From NCBI RefSeq assembly GCF_022967985.1, contig NZ_JALJVC010000002.1, positions 62,001 to 126,000 on the forward strand: a stretch of DNA of 64,000 nucleotides, written 5' to 3'. Position 1 is the stretch's first letter, and each line of letters starts with the position of its first letter. The notes under the pieces were generated by a model. The model was given only the letters and a program-made list of their open reading frames with translations, was not told the DNA's origin and searched no databases. A program made the translations under genes and the position numbers. Positions 10,512 to 18,893 of this stretch are shown piece after piece. The DNA comes from Acinetobacter lwoffii. GTDB taxonomy: Bacteria; Pseudomonadota; Gammaproteobacteria; Pseudomonadales; Moraxellaceae.

Positions 10512-11870
10512 ATGCATCATATTTTAAAAGGGACTTTAATTTCTGCGCTATTTTCTGTGTCGGTCACTTCACAGGCAGCAGTATTTAGTAGTTATAATGA
10601 AGAAGGTAGTTTTTTCCGCAGTCATTTGAATAGCGCTTTATCTGAAAACCTCATTACTCAGTTTAAGGACAAAGCTGATTCAAAGGATGGAGTTTTATAT
10701 TTACTTGAACAAGCCCGCTTATTACAAGTCAACCATCAATATGAAGAAAGCCGAGATTATTATAAGCAAGCCTTTACGCTGTTAGAAAAACAAAAAAATC
10801 GGGCCAAAATTAGTGTGTCCCGAATGGGGTTTAAGGCCCTTGCCATGGTCAGCAATGACTCTGTAGTGCCTTATCTGGTACCAGCACATGAGCAGGTGCT
10901 GGCGCATATTTCCCAAGCTAAAAACTATATTTTCTTAAAGGATCTGGAAGCTGCTGCGGTAGAAATGCGCGTGGCTCAGGGCCTCCAGCGTGAAATCGAA
11001 TTGTTGCACCAAAAAGAACTAGAAAAGAAAAAAGACAAAGTAGCTAAAAACACGGAAGCAGAGAAGAATCTAAGTGTGCTGGATGAAGCTTTTGTCGGTC
11101 TGGACCCCATAGCCGGCAAGATTAAGAACAGCTATCAGAATGCCTACGCTTTTTATATGGCAGCCAATTTATGGGAAACCTTGGGTGAATACAATGATGC
11201 CTTGGTTGATTATAAGAAAGCTTATGAGTTACAACCAGATAAGCAAATTTCCGAAGACGTGAAACGCCTGGATCAACTGGTCACACAGCATAAGAAGGGT
11301 AGTGTTCCGGTGATTGTATTTATCGAACAGGGAATTGTACCGCAAAAGGTGGAAAATAAAATTGATGTCCCTACACCGGGCGGTTTAATCAATATTGCTT
11401 TTGCGACCTATGAACCAAGTACCTATGTGATACCAACTAGCCTGAAAGTGAAAGTCAATAATAAAGCTTTACAAGACAGTTATGTGATTAGTGATATTGG
11501 TGCTTTGGCCGTCAAGGACCTCAAAGAAAAAATTATGGCGAATGTGAGCAGTCAGGTGCTGCGCGCCACTGCAAAATATGCCGCACAAAAAGAACTTGGT
11601 AACCAGTTTGGTGTGTTTGGTCAACTTGCCGGTAACGTCTTAAATATGGCGACTGAGCGTGCTGACTTGCGTGGCTGGAGTACCTTGCCGAGTAATGCCC
11701 AGATTGCGCGCTTAAATTTAACGCCGGGCAAACATAATTTACAACTTTCTAGCGGGAGTGTATCTAGCTCTCCGGTCACCCTAGATGTGAAAGCCAATCA
11801 AACAGTGTTTGTCTATGCCCATCATGTTAATGACAAAATTACGGCTAGTGTAAGCACCATTCCACATTAA
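10512..11870 (+). CDS. COG3014-type TPR protein of the envelope, first gene of a four-gene operon
   Basis: 452 residues. The N-terminus MHHILKGTLISALFSVSVTSQAA is a type I signal peptide (no lipobox Cys), so the protein should be periplasmic. Two tetratricopeptide-like stretches are visible: residues ~52-93 (LLEQARLLQVNHQYEESRDYY) and ~214-255 (AFYMAANLWETLGEYNDALVD). A Lys/Glu-rich charged segment lies between them. The C-terminal third is beta-rich and ends with ANQTVFVYAHHVNDKI. Architecture and neighbours match what is annotated as the COG3014 family, found beside YcfL and LpoB homologues. Function is unknown; a role in outer-membrane or peptidoglycan maintenance is inferred from context only. 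Confidence 0.75.
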   Translation: MHHILKGTLISALFSVSVTSQAAVFSSYNEEGSFFRSHLNSALSENLITQFKDKADSKDGVLYLLEQARLLQVNHQYEESRDYYKQAFTLLEKQKNRAKISVSRMGFKALAMVSNDSVVPYLVPAHEQVLAHISQAKNYIFLKDLEAAAVEMRVAQGLQREIELLHQKELEKKKDKVAKNTEAEKNLSVLDEAFVGLDPIAGKIKNSYQNAYAFYMAANLWETLGEYNDALVDYKKAYELQPDKQISEDVKRLDQLVTQHKKGSVPVIVFIEQGIVPQKVENKIDVPTPGGLINIAFATYEPSTYVIPTSLKVKVNNKALQDSYVISDIGALAVKDLKEKIMANVSSQVLRATAKYAAQKELGNQFGVFGQLAGNVLNMATERADLRGWSTLPSNAQIARLNLTPGKHNLQLSSGSVSSSPVTLDVKANQTVFVYAHHVNDKITASVSTIPH

Positions 11871-11889
11871 TCATAAATAAGGGAACAAT

Positions 11890-12291
11890 ATGAAACGTCA
11901 ATTTAGCTTTGCTGTACTTGGTTTAGGGGCGCTGTTCATGGTGGGTTGTACCGCACCGAATGCCTTATCTACCCAAACCAATGCCAATAATGAAATGAGT
12001 ATCCGCACCATTACCAATAATCCGGTATTAACTACGGAAGTCTTTGTGGAACGTGTGAATATGAGCTTGGTTGGTGATTTAAAGCGTGCTTCAATCGCGA
12101 TCAAAAACCGCCGTTTTAACAATAAAGATTTTAGCTACAAGATTGTTTGGGTGGATGCACAAGGTGTGGAAGTTAATCCTGAAGGTGCCATCTGGAAGCC
12201 GATCCAGTTAACCGGACGTGAAACCAAAGGTGTGCAGTCCTTGGCGCCAAATCCATCTGCTGTTGATGTTGTTGTGTATTTGAAAAAATAA
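11890..12291 (+). CDS. YcfL-like lipoprotein
   Basis: 133 residues. The signal peptide ends in the lipobox FMVGC (Cys20), followed by TAPNAL; the residue after Cys is Thr, compatible with outer-membrane sorting. The mature domain is a small beta-sandwich-like stretch: VFVERVNMSLVGDLKRASIAIKNRR, then YKIVWVDAQGVEVNPEGAIWKPIQLTGRET, typical of the YcfL/DUF1425 family. In E. coli ycfL is immediately upstream of lpoB, and the same order is kept here, with 12 nt to the LpoB-like gene. Its job is unknown; co-localisation suggests it works with the LpoB-like protein. Confidence 0.82.
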   Translation: MKRQFSFAVLGLGALFMVGCTAPNALSTQTNANNEMSIRTITNNPVLTTEVFVERVNMSLVGDLKRASIAIKNRRFNNKDFSYKIVWVDAQGVEVNPEGAIWKPIQLTGRETKGVQSLAPNPSAVDVVVYLKK

Positions 12292-12303
12292 GAGAGACTT
12301 GAA

Positions 12304-12903
12304 ATGAACGCAAAATTGATTTTCGCCGCATTGGCAACTACGACACTGCTTAGTGGCTGTGCCTCTACTGGTTCAGTAAGTTATGGTGATGCCCAAGCAG
12401 TCGAAACCTTAACCACAGACTTTGGTTCAACTGACTTGCAAATGATTGCAGCCAAAATGGTGGATGACATGTTGATGTTCCCGCCAGTGGTGCAAATGAC
12501 CCAAAACCGCCGTCCGGTCATTGTCCTTGATCGGATTCATAACAAAACCCAGGAACATATCGATACCGAATCGATTACTGACAGTATTCAGAACAAACTA
12601 ATCAATTCTGGAAAATTTCGTTTTGTTGATATGAAATCGGTGAATGCGGTGGCACAGCAGTTAGCTTATCAAAAGCAAAGCGGTATGGTGAACCAGTCAA
12701 CAGCAGTACGTGCCGGTGGTCATATTGGTGCCGAATTTATGCTAAATGGCAACTTGTCGAGTATTGTGAAGAATGCCGGTGGCAAGAGTGATGTGTATTA
12801 CAAGTTCACTTTTAAATTGCAAAACCTGCAAACTGGTATCGTAGAGTGGACTGGCGAGAAAGAAATCCGTAAGGCAGGCAAACGCTCGACTTTTGGTCTG
12901 TAA
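12304..12903 (+). CDS. lpoB: LpoB-like lipoprotein (penicillin-binding protein activator family)
   Basis: 199 residues. Lipobox LLSGC (Cys19) after a short signal sequence, then ASTGSVSYGDAQAVETLTTDFGSTDLQ, which closely matches the LpoB/YcfM pattern. The globular domain (residues ~45-195) shows PVIVLDRIHNKTQEHIDTESITDSIQNKLINSGKFRFVD and GAEFMLNGNLSSI. In E. coli LpoB spans the periplasm and activates the bifunctional synthase PBP1b. Whether this protein activates a PBP is inferred. The Pro-rich linker of E. coli LpoB is absent, so its reach from the outer membrane would be shorter. RBS AGAGAG lies upstream of the ATG. Confidence 0.85.
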   Translation: MNAKLIFAALATTTLLSGCASTGSVSYGDAQAVETLTTDFGSTDLQMIAAKMVDDMLMFPPVVQMTQNRRPVIVLDRIHNKTQEHIDTESITDSIQNKLINSGKFRFVDMKSVNAVAQQLAYQKQSGMVNQSTAVRAGGHIGAEFMLNGNLSSIVKNAGGKSDVYYKFTFKLQNLQTGIVEWTGEKEIRKAGKRSTFGL

Positions 12904-12914
12904 TTTCAATGAAG

Positions 12915-12939
12915 GTCACTGTGCTTTTGGCACAGTGAC
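12915..12939 (+). repeat. Perfect intercistronic hairpin in the envelope operon
   Basis: GTCACTGTGC (12915-12924) and GCACAGTGAC (12930-12939) pair perfectly around TTTTG. It sits 12 nt after the lpoB stop and 16 nt before the next ATG. No T-tract follows, so it looks like an RNA processing or stability element, or a partial attenuator, rather than a terminator. Confidence 0.7.
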
Positions 12940-12955
12940 TGTAGAAGAATATAAT

Positions 12956-13942
12956 ATGAAAAAAATATTACTTGCAGGCCTGTTGTCTGGATTGTTGAGC
13001 GCTCCGGCCTTTGCAGCCATTAAAGAAGTGGTTAAAGAAGCCAGTGGAAGTGGTCCAACTCAACACCAGGCGATTTCTGAAGCCTTATTAATTGCTGTGC
13101 AATCGGTAAATGGTGCTTCAGTTTCTTCCCAAATGAATTATGAAGAGACTGTTTCTGTATCGGTGAATAATCAGGGCTGGAGTTATAACGGTAAAGTTTC
13201 ACCAGTTTTTAGTGTGGCAAATCAAGGTTCAGGTTCAGTGACCAAGTTTCAGGTGCTGAGTGTGACGGGTGCAAAAAATAATTACCGTGCCAAAGTTCGC
13301 GCACATGTGGTGAAGTTTGAATCGACTGTACAAGACCAGCATTTGCGCAGGATTGCAGTATTGCCATTCCAGATGGCCGAGAAAAATAACCGACTGGCCA
13401 ATGACACATCTGCCTATGAGTTTAGTCAGGAATTATCCGATACTTTAGGAAATTATCTGGCTCAAAGCGGACAGTTGAGTGTGGTAGATCGTCATTATCT
13501 GGATGAAATGCAGTCTGAAAATGCATTCCTGTATTGGGATGGTGCACCGCATGAGCTGGCGCGTATCGGTCAGAAAGTTGGAGCAGACTATTTACTGGTG
13601 GGACGAATTAATGATCTGTCTAGTGCCAGCCATCAGCAAATGTATGGTTTGAATGCCGGCGCTGAACAAGTGCGTTTAAGCTGGCGTGTCATTGAAGCCA
13701 ATACCAGTAAAGTGGTAGCAGCGGGCACTTTCAATCGAACTCTGTCTAATTTAATGACACAGAATATTCTGACCAATAGTTTAAATGACAGTACGGCGGA
13801 TAAAATTGCTCAGGGCTTAAACCCGGAAATTTTACAGGGCTTAAAATTACAGCCTGTACAGTCGCAGACTGGTCAATCTTATGATTCATCACCGGGCTAT
13901 GAAATGACGCCAGGTTCAAGCGATCAACCTGTAAAATGGTAA
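12956..13942 (+). CDS. FlgT/CsgG-like periplasmic protein
   Basis: 328 residues from MKKILLAGLLSGLLSAPAFA, a clear signal peptide; the ATG at 12956 is chosen over an upstream open stretch lacking one. Residues ~22-125 (KEASGSGPTQHQAISEALLIAVQSVNGA) resemble the N-terminal FlgT-like domain. Residues ~130-290 (RRIAVLPFQMAE, FSQELSDTLGNYLAQSGQLSVVDRHYLDEM, VGADYLLVGRIN) resemble the CsgG/FlgT middle domain, also related to LpoB. No flagellar genes are nearby and Acinetobacter lacks flagella, so a true FlgT role is unlikely. There is no lipobox, unlike CsgG itself. The tail is Ser/Pro/Gly-rich. It is last in the operon, 52 nt after lpoB. Confidence 0.75.
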   Translation: MKKILLAGLLSGLLSAPAFAAIKEVVKEASGSGPTQHQAISEALLIAVQSVNGASVSSQMNYEETVSVSVNNQGWSYNGKVSPVFSVANQGSGSVTKFQVLSVTGAKNNYRAKVRAHVVKFESTVQDQHLRRIAVLPFQMAEKNNRLANDTSAYEFSQELSDTLGNYLAQSGQLSVVDRHYLDEMQSENAFLYWDGAPHELARIGQKVGADYLLVGRINDLSSASHQQMYGLNAGAEQVRLSWRVIEANTSKVVAAGTFNRTLSNLMTQNILTNSLNDSTADKIAQGLNPEILQGLKLQPVQSQTGQSYDSSPGYEMTPGSSDQPVKW

Positions 13943-13969
13943 GTTAATATTAGTTCGAATGATTTTTAA

Positions 13970-14012
13970 CACATAAAGAATCTCTGACCTAAATGCAGGG
14001 ATTTTTTATGTG
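13970..14012. terminator. Bidirectional terminator between the envelope operon and recN
   Basis: ACATAAAGAATCTCTG pairs with CAGGGATTTTTTATGT around a 9-nt loop. The long stem with A/T flanks serves both convergent transcripts. Confidence 0.85.
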
Positions 14013-14028
14013 TCGCTTTACAAGTAGC

Positions 14029-15690
14029 TCAAGCCTGCTGAAATTTTAGCTGACGTAACTGGCGGGCATGTTGCAAGGTGGTTTCACTAATCTCCACACC
14101 ACCTGTCATTCGAGCAAGCTCCTGAATAATTTCATTTTCTTCAAGGTTAATAATTGTGCTGCTGGCAGGATCAGTCTGCTGTTTTTTCACCAGTAGGTGC
14201 TGATCAGATTGTGCTGCAACCTGCGCCTGATGAGTAATACACAGAATCTGTACATGTTGGGCCAGATCGGCCAGTAAACGCCCGACAATTTCTGCCGTAC
14301 CGCCACTGATCCCGACATCAATTTCGTCAAAGACCAGTACTTCGGCTTCAGTTTTTTCCGCATTCATCACCTGCATCACCAGCGCAATACGCGAGAGCTC
14401 ACCACCTGATGCAACCCGAGCCAGTGGCTGTGCCGGAATGCCTTTATTGGCAGTAAACAGCAATTGAATAAAGCTGAGACCTTCACTAGATGGATGTTCC
14501 AAAGGCTCAAACTTAAACTCAAAATGTGCTTCAGGCAGTGCCAGTTGTTTGACCTGCTCAGTGAGCTGCTTGGCCAACGGTACTGCGGCTTCACGGCGAA
14601 TCTGATCCAGATGTTGGGCTTTATCCAGAAACTCCTGATAAGACACTGCTACCTGCTCAGCGAGTGTTTCCGGATCTTCCAGTTGATGTAACTGTTCCAG
14701 TTCAGTTTGCCAGGCTTCATATTCTTCTTTGAGCAATTCCGGCTGGGTACGATATTTACGTGCCAGACGATGGAAGATTTCCAAAGTTGAATTCAATACT
14801 TCCATACGTTCCGGATCAAAACTTTGCCGATCCATGAACTGGCGTAAATTCGCTGCTGCATCTTCAAGTTCGCTTTGGGCATTCAGCAGGGAAGTATAAA
14901 TCCCGGAGAGCTGCTCACTGCGTCCGGCATGCGATTCGACCCGACGCATAATTGATGCCAGTTCCTGAGTGATATTCTGTTCAGCTTCATCCAGCACATT
15001 CAGACTATAGACACAGTCCTGCATGATGGCTTCATGATGCGAGAGCCGATCAAATTCCTGCTCAATTTCCGGATAATCCGTCTGAACAATTTCTTCTAGT
15101 TCTTCGATTTGCAGCTCAAGGGTTTCCAGACGCTGCTTGCGTGTCGCTTGTGCATCCAAAGCTGCTTGATGCTGGCGGATATTTTTTTGCCAAGTGCTAT
15201 AGGCATCACGTACTTCTTGGGCCGGCGCATAAAAATGATAATAACGATCCAGCCAGTGCTTCGGATAAGGGGGTTCTAATAATTGTTGCTGGCTATGCTG
15301 GCTATAGAGTTGTACCAGCAGACGTCCAATTTCTTTCAGTTCAGACAGACTGCTCGGACGTCCATTAATCCATGCCTTGCTACGGCCGGTGGCAAAAATC
15401 ACCCGGCGTAAATGAATTTCACCTGACTCATCATCCAGTTCATGTTCTTTTAACCAGGCGGCTTCAGGACTGTGTTCCTGATAACTAAAACTGGCGGTGA
15501 CATCCGCCTTTTCCGTACCATAACGCACATAATTAGTATCGGTTCGCTCACCCAAACAGGCAGACAATGCATCCAGTAAGAGGGATTTACCTGCACCGGT
15601 TTCACCGGTTAAAACGTTAAAACCTTTATCAATATCAATAGCAAGATGTTCAGCTAAAGCAAAATTGATCAGAGTTAAATGTGTCAGCAT
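14029..15690 (-). CDS. recN: DNA repair protein RecN
   Basis: 553-residue SMC-like ATPase used in double-strand break repair. N-terminal half: LTHLTLINFALAEHLAIDI then Walker A GETGAGKS (~residues 30-37). The middle ~150-370 is two coiled-coil arms rich in Gln/Glu/Leu. The C-terminal half has signature RVASGGELSRIALVMQ, Walker B VLVFDEIDVGISGGTAEIVG and H-loop ILCITHQAQVAA. Length matches E. coli RecN. It is a single gene, convergent with the envelope operon. I saw no clear LexA-type operator upstream, in keeping with the non-canonical SOS response of Acinetobacter. Confidence 0.98.
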   Translation of the reverse strand: MLTHLTLINFALAEHLAIDIDKGFNVLTGETGAGKSLLLDALSACLGERTDTNYVRYGTEKADVTASFSYQEHSPEAAWLKEHELDDESGEIHLRRVIFATGRSKAWINGRPSSLSELKEIGRLLVQLYSQHSQQQLLEPPYPKHWLDRYYHFYAPAQEVRDAYSTWQKNIRQHQAALDAQATRKQRLETLELQIEELEEIVQTDYPEIEQEFDRLSHHEAIMQDCVYSLNVLDEAEQNITQELASIMRRVESHAGRSEQLSGIYTSLLNAQSELEDAAANLRQFMDRQSFDPERMEVLNSTLEIFHRLARKYRTQPELLKEEYEAWQTELEQLHQLEDPETLAEQVAVSYQEFLDKAQHLDQIRREAAVPLAKQLTEQVKQLALPEAHFEFKFEPLEHPSSEGLSFIQLLFTANKGIPAQPLARVASGGELSRIALVMQVMNAEKTEAEVLVFDEIDVGISGGTAEIVGRLLADLAQHVQILCITHQAQVAAQSDQHLLVKKQQTDPASSTIINLEENEIIQELARMTGGVEISETTLQHARQLRQLKFQQA

Positions 15691-16130
15691 AAACGCATCC
15701 GGGCTGCGAAAAGTTTGATTGAAATAGCCTGATGTTGGATTGGGGTCACAACATGGCTGTGATTATTATAAATCAGGACGAATCAATTTCATTCTATCTT
15801 AAATTTTAACGATTCATATATGCTTATTTCACTGTATTTTCGCAAGAAGCTGACTCAGAAGTCCGTTAATTCACTGCTGATTTTCATATTTTTGACATCC
15901 CCAATCTTTAAATTAATGACTCAATTCAGCTTATTTCAAAAGAGAATGCACAAATCGAAACTGAAGTTCATCTACCAGCAAAATACAGGCCAAAACATCC
16001 TACAAATAGAAGGGATTCAGCGATACAGAATATTTTATCGGCGTCGATAAACTTCGATTGATTAGTTGAGGGTGCACATTTAAACTACAGCAATCAAAAT
16101 ATTACAAAATGCTTTATCTGGAGAAATCGC
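15691..16130. other. Intergenic region between recN and ppnP
   Basis: 440 bp between divergent genes, expected to hold both promoters. A 76-codon plus-strand frame at 15820-16050 is Lys/Phe/Ile-rich with no RBS and no recognisable domain, so I do not call it. I see no RNA gene or repeat. Confidence 0.5.
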
Positions 16131-16454
16131 ATGTCAGCTCAGTTTGATCATGTATCTGTACTTAAAAAATCTAATGTATATTTCGGCGGGTTGTGTATTA
16201 GTCACATTGTACAATTTGAAGATGGGACCAAGAAAACTTTGGGTGTCATTCTGCCATCAGAAAATGCTTTGACCTTTGAAACACATGTTCCTGAGCGCAT
16301 GGAAATTGTTTCAGGTGAATGCCGTGTGCAGATTGGCGATAGTGAAGAAAGTGAGTTGTTCCGTGCCGGTCAGTCTTTCTATGTGCCGGGCAATAGCCGT
16401 TTTAAAATCGAAACCGATGATGTGCTGGACTATGTCTGCCATTTTGAAGGTTAA
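16131..16454 (+). CDS. ppnP: Pyrimidine/purine nucleoside phosphorylase PpnP
   Basis: 107-residue single-domain cupin (formerly YaiE/DUF1255) that phosphorolyses nucleosides to base and ribose 1-phosphate. Family blocks are KSNVYFGGLCISHIVQFEDGTKKTLGVILP, then ETHVPERMEIVSGECRVQIG and FRAGQSFYVPGNSRFKIET near the C-terminus. It is slightly longer than the 94 residues of E. coli PpnP. A GGAGAAATCGC stretch precedes the ATG as ribosome binding site. It is monocistronic: about 137 nt separate it from rlmB. Confidence 0.93.
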   Translation: MSAQFDHVSVLKKSNVYFGGLCISHIVQFEDGTKKTLGVILPSENALTFETHVPERMEIVSGECRVQIGDSEESELFRAGQSFYVPGNSRFKIETDDVLDYVCHFEG

Positions 16455-16591
16455 GTCCAGATTCAAGATCAGTGCAAACCGGGCAAGAAATTTCAGTGCG
16501 AATCGGTTAAACTAATCATTCTATAGAAATCCTGTGAAGTCAGCTTTACGGGATTTTTCTTTTGTATATACAACTAATCTAGAGGTCGTTC

Positions 16592-17341
16592 ATGGCAAAA
16601 CCTGAATATTTTTATGGCGTACATTCAGTGGAGTCATTGTTAGAGCTTGAGCCTGAACGTGTCTTGACATTATTCACTCTCAAAGGACGCGATGATCAGC
16701 GTTTAAAGCGTGTACTGGAACTGGCTGAACCGTTTGGGATAAGTGTACAGCAAGCCAGCCGTGACAAACTGGAGAAACTGGCCGGGCAACCCTTTCATCA
16801 AGGTGTGGTCGCTGCGGTACGTGCACATCCGACCCTGAATGAAAAAGATCTTGAGTCATTATTGAGCGCAAACCCTCAAGCGTTATTATTGGCTCTGGAT
16901 CATATTACCGATCCGCATAATCTCGGTGCCTGTATCCGTACAGCCGCTGCAATGGGCGTTGAGGCAGTGATTGCGCCACGTGATCGTTCTGCAACTTTAA
17001 CCCCGACAGCACGTAAAGTGGCTGCTGGTGGTGCGGACAAAGTCAAATTCATTCAGGTGACCAATCTGGCGCGTACTTTGGGTCAAATCAAAGAAGATTT
17101 TAATGTTCGTGTGGTTGGTACCATGCTGGATGAAAAAGCGCTGCCGATTCAGAATTTTGATTTTACCGGTACCGGGGTTTGTGTGGTGATGGGTGCGGAA
17201 GATACCGGCCTACGTCCAATTACCCAAAGCCAATGTGATCAGACCGTGTATATCCCGATGGCAGGTAATCTGCAAAGTCTGAATGTCAGTGTGGCTACAG
17301 GTATGGCACTGTATGAAGCCTGCCGTCAGCGTAACCTTTAA
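16592..17341 (+). CDS. rlmB: 23S rRNA (guanosine-2251)-2'-O-methyltransferase RlmB
   Basis: 249-residue SPOUT-family methyltransferase acting on G2251 in the peptidyl-transferase P-loop. An N-terminal substrate-binding domain (residues ~1-75, YGVHSVESLLELEPERV) is followed by the SPOUT domain with motif 1 DHITDPHNLGACIRTAAAMG, motif 2 CVVMGAEDTGLRP and motif 3 IPMAGNLQSLNVSVATGMALYE. These give the deep-trefoil-knot SAM site. RBS AGAGGT precedes the ATG. The stop codon nearly abuts the transporter gene downstream, so the two are probably co-transcribed. Confidence 0.97.
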   Translation: MAKPEYFYGVHSVESLLELEPERVLTLFTLKGRDDQRLKRVLELAEPFGISVQQASRDKLEKLAGQPFHQGVVAAVRAHPTLNEKDLESLLSANPQALLLALDHITDPHNLGACIRTAAAMGVEAVIAPRDRSATLTPTARKVAAGGADKVKFIQVTNLARTLGQIKEDFNVRVVGTMLDEKALPIQNFDFTGTGVCVVMGAEDTGLRPITQSQCDQTVYIPMAGNLQSLNVSVATGMALYEACRQRNL

Positions 17342-17344
17342 TTG

Positions 17345-18271
17345 ATGATGGCATTGTCAGACCGTACCCAAGGCTATGTTTTTTTAGTTGTTACCATGTG
17401 CATCTGGGGCGGTTTTACCTTAACGGCCCGCCTGAATGCACTTTGGCAGATCAGTGCCTGGGATATTGTGGCCTTGCGTTTTTCTCTGGCCTTCCTGATT
17501 CTGATGCCGATCTTGCTCTATCGTAAAGAGGCCGCTTTTTTACTGAAAAAAGAGCCTTTTATTTTAGCGATGATTGGTGGGGTGATTTACTGCCTGTTTG
17601 CCTATAGCGCTTTTCACTACGCACCTACCGCCCATGCTGCAATTTTCTTGAATGGCTGTATTCCAATCTGTACCGCGATTATGGCTTTTTTTCTGATGGG
17701 GCAGGCTTTTGATAAACATACCTGGGCCAGCCTGATCATTATGATCGTAGTACTATGTCTCATGAGTATGCTGATGTATAGGGAAACTGGTGTGGCCTTT
17801 GGAGCAGGAGACGGACTGTTTTTTATTAGTGCTATACTTTGGGCGATTTTTACCGTTTTATTGCGTAAATATCAGCTAACTGCATGGCAGGCAATGTGTG
17901 GTGTCGCGATCTGGTCGGCAGTGGTTTATGTGCCGATTTATCTGCTATTTTTACCGAAAAACCTGAGTGTGCCTGAACCCGAGCATTTACTGTTTCAGAC
18001 CATTTTTCACGGCATATTTGTGGTGATTATTGCTACTTTAAGTTATGTAGAAGCCATCAAGCGTCTTGGTGCATTTAAGGCAGGCAGTATTACCAATCTT
18101 GCACCTTTTATTGCGGCAATTCTGGCTGTACCTTTATTAAATGAAACTTTAAGTCTGGCCATGGTGTGTGGCCTGATGGGTATGGCAGTTGGGGCCTTAC
18201 AGCCGTGGCGCTGGTTACAGCATCAGGACAGTCTAAGCCGAAAATTAGCAGAACAAAAAAAACAGTCTTAA
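17345..18271 (+). CDS. EamA/DMT-superfamily membrane transporter
   Basis: About 308 residues with ten predicted membrane helices in two EamA repeats (from ~10 and ~155). Repeat features include GYVFLVVTMCIWGGFTLTARL at the start, FLNGCIPICTAIMAFFLMGQ in the first repeat and GSITNLAPFIAAILAVPLLNETLS in the second. The family exports metabolites such as amino acids or takes up small solutes; the substrate is not readable. Consecutive ATGs at 17345 and 17348 are the likely start, directly after the rlmB stop. The last codons form the left arm of the terminator. Confidence 0.88.
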   Translation: MMALSDRTQGYVFLVVTMCIWGGFTLTARLNALWQISAWDIVALRFSLAFLILMPILLYRKEAAFLLKKEPFILAMIGGVIYCLFAYSAFHYAPTAHAAIFLNGCIPICTAIMAFFLMGQAFDKHTWASLIIMIVVLCLMSMLMYRETGVAFGAGDGLFFISAILWAIFTVLLRKYQLTAWQAMCGVAIWSAVVYVPIYLLFLPKNLSVPEPEHLLFQTIFHGIFVVIIATLSYVEAIKRLGAFKAGSITNLAPFIAAILAVPLLNETLSLAMVCGLMGMAVGALQPWRWLQHQDSLSRKLAEQKKQS

Positions 18272-18288
18272 TCAGACTGTTTTTTTTA
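18255..18288. terminator. Terminator overlapping the DMT transporter stop codon
   Basis: AACAGTCT pairs with AGACTGTT around the stop, with A-tract before and eight T after. It serves the convergent coaE transcript too. Confidence 0.88.
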
Positions 18289-18292
18289 TGCT

Positions 18293-18892
18293 TCAGCTGG
18301 CTGCCATGTTTAAATATTTTTGATGTAATAGTCTGAGATGAGCATAGAGATGATCCAGATGACCATCATTTAGGACAATATCATCGGCCATGGTCTGCTT
18401 TTGTTCGCGGGACATTTGGGCAGCAATGATATTGCGAATTTGTTCGATATTCTGGCCGTCACGTTGTGAGGCCCGCTCAATTTGCAGTTCGATGGTGGCG
18501 TCAATCAGTAAGGTATGCTGGGTGAGTTCGTGCTGATTGGTCTCAAATAGTAGTGGTGAAACCAGAATGGCATAGGGACTTTGCGCAGCATGTAGTTGCT
18601 GGATAATGGAAGTACGAATTGCCGGATGGGTAATACTTTCCAGAGTTTTGCGTGCTTCAGGAGACTGGAAGATATATTCACGCAGGGCACGACGATTCAG
18701 TGAGCCATCGGCAAGCAGTACCCAATCGCCAAAAGCCTGCTGAATCTGGGTAAGTGCAGGCTGCCCAATTTCGACCACTTCACGCGCTACCACATCGGCA
18801 TCGACTACCGTGATCCCTTGTGCTTCAAACCACTGACTGGCAGCAGACTTGCCACTGCCAATCCCACCAGTTAAACCGAGTACAAATTTCAA
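18293..18892 (-). CDS. coaE: Dephospho-CoA kinase CoaE
   Basis: 199 residues; phosphorylates the 3'-OH of dephospho-CoA in the last step of coenzyme A synthesis. P-loop GLTGGIGSGKS at residues 6-16, then the Asp-rich DADVVAREVVEIGQPAL substrate region, SPLLFETNQHELTQHTLLID, and RASQRDGQNIEQIRNIIAAQMSREQK. The start is TTG at 18892, one base after the pilD stop, with AGGTC about 8 nt upstream. No nearby ATG keeps the P-loop strand intact. pilB-pilC-pilD-coaE is the usual gammaproteobacterial order. Confidence 0.96.
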   Translation of the reverse strand: MKFVLGLTGGIGSGKSAASQWFEAQGITVVDADVVAREVVEIGQPALTQIQQAFGDWVLLADGSLNRRALREYIFQSPEARKTLESITHPAIRTSIIQQLHAAQSPYAILVSPLLFETNQHELTQHTLLIDATIELQIERASQRDGQNIEQIRNIIAAQMSREQKQTMADDIVLNDGHLDHLYAHLRLLHQKYLNMAAS

Positions 18893-18893
18893 T

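Noticed and set aside
12893..12955. Upstream extension of the FlgT/CsgG-like gene
   Set aside because: It would bury the signal peptide behind 21 residues; the ATG at 12956 gives a proper signal sequence.
15820..16050. 76-codon plus-strand frame between recN and ppnP
   Set aside because: Composition is that of random AT-rich DNA (Lys/Ile/Phe), and there is no RBS or family resemblance.
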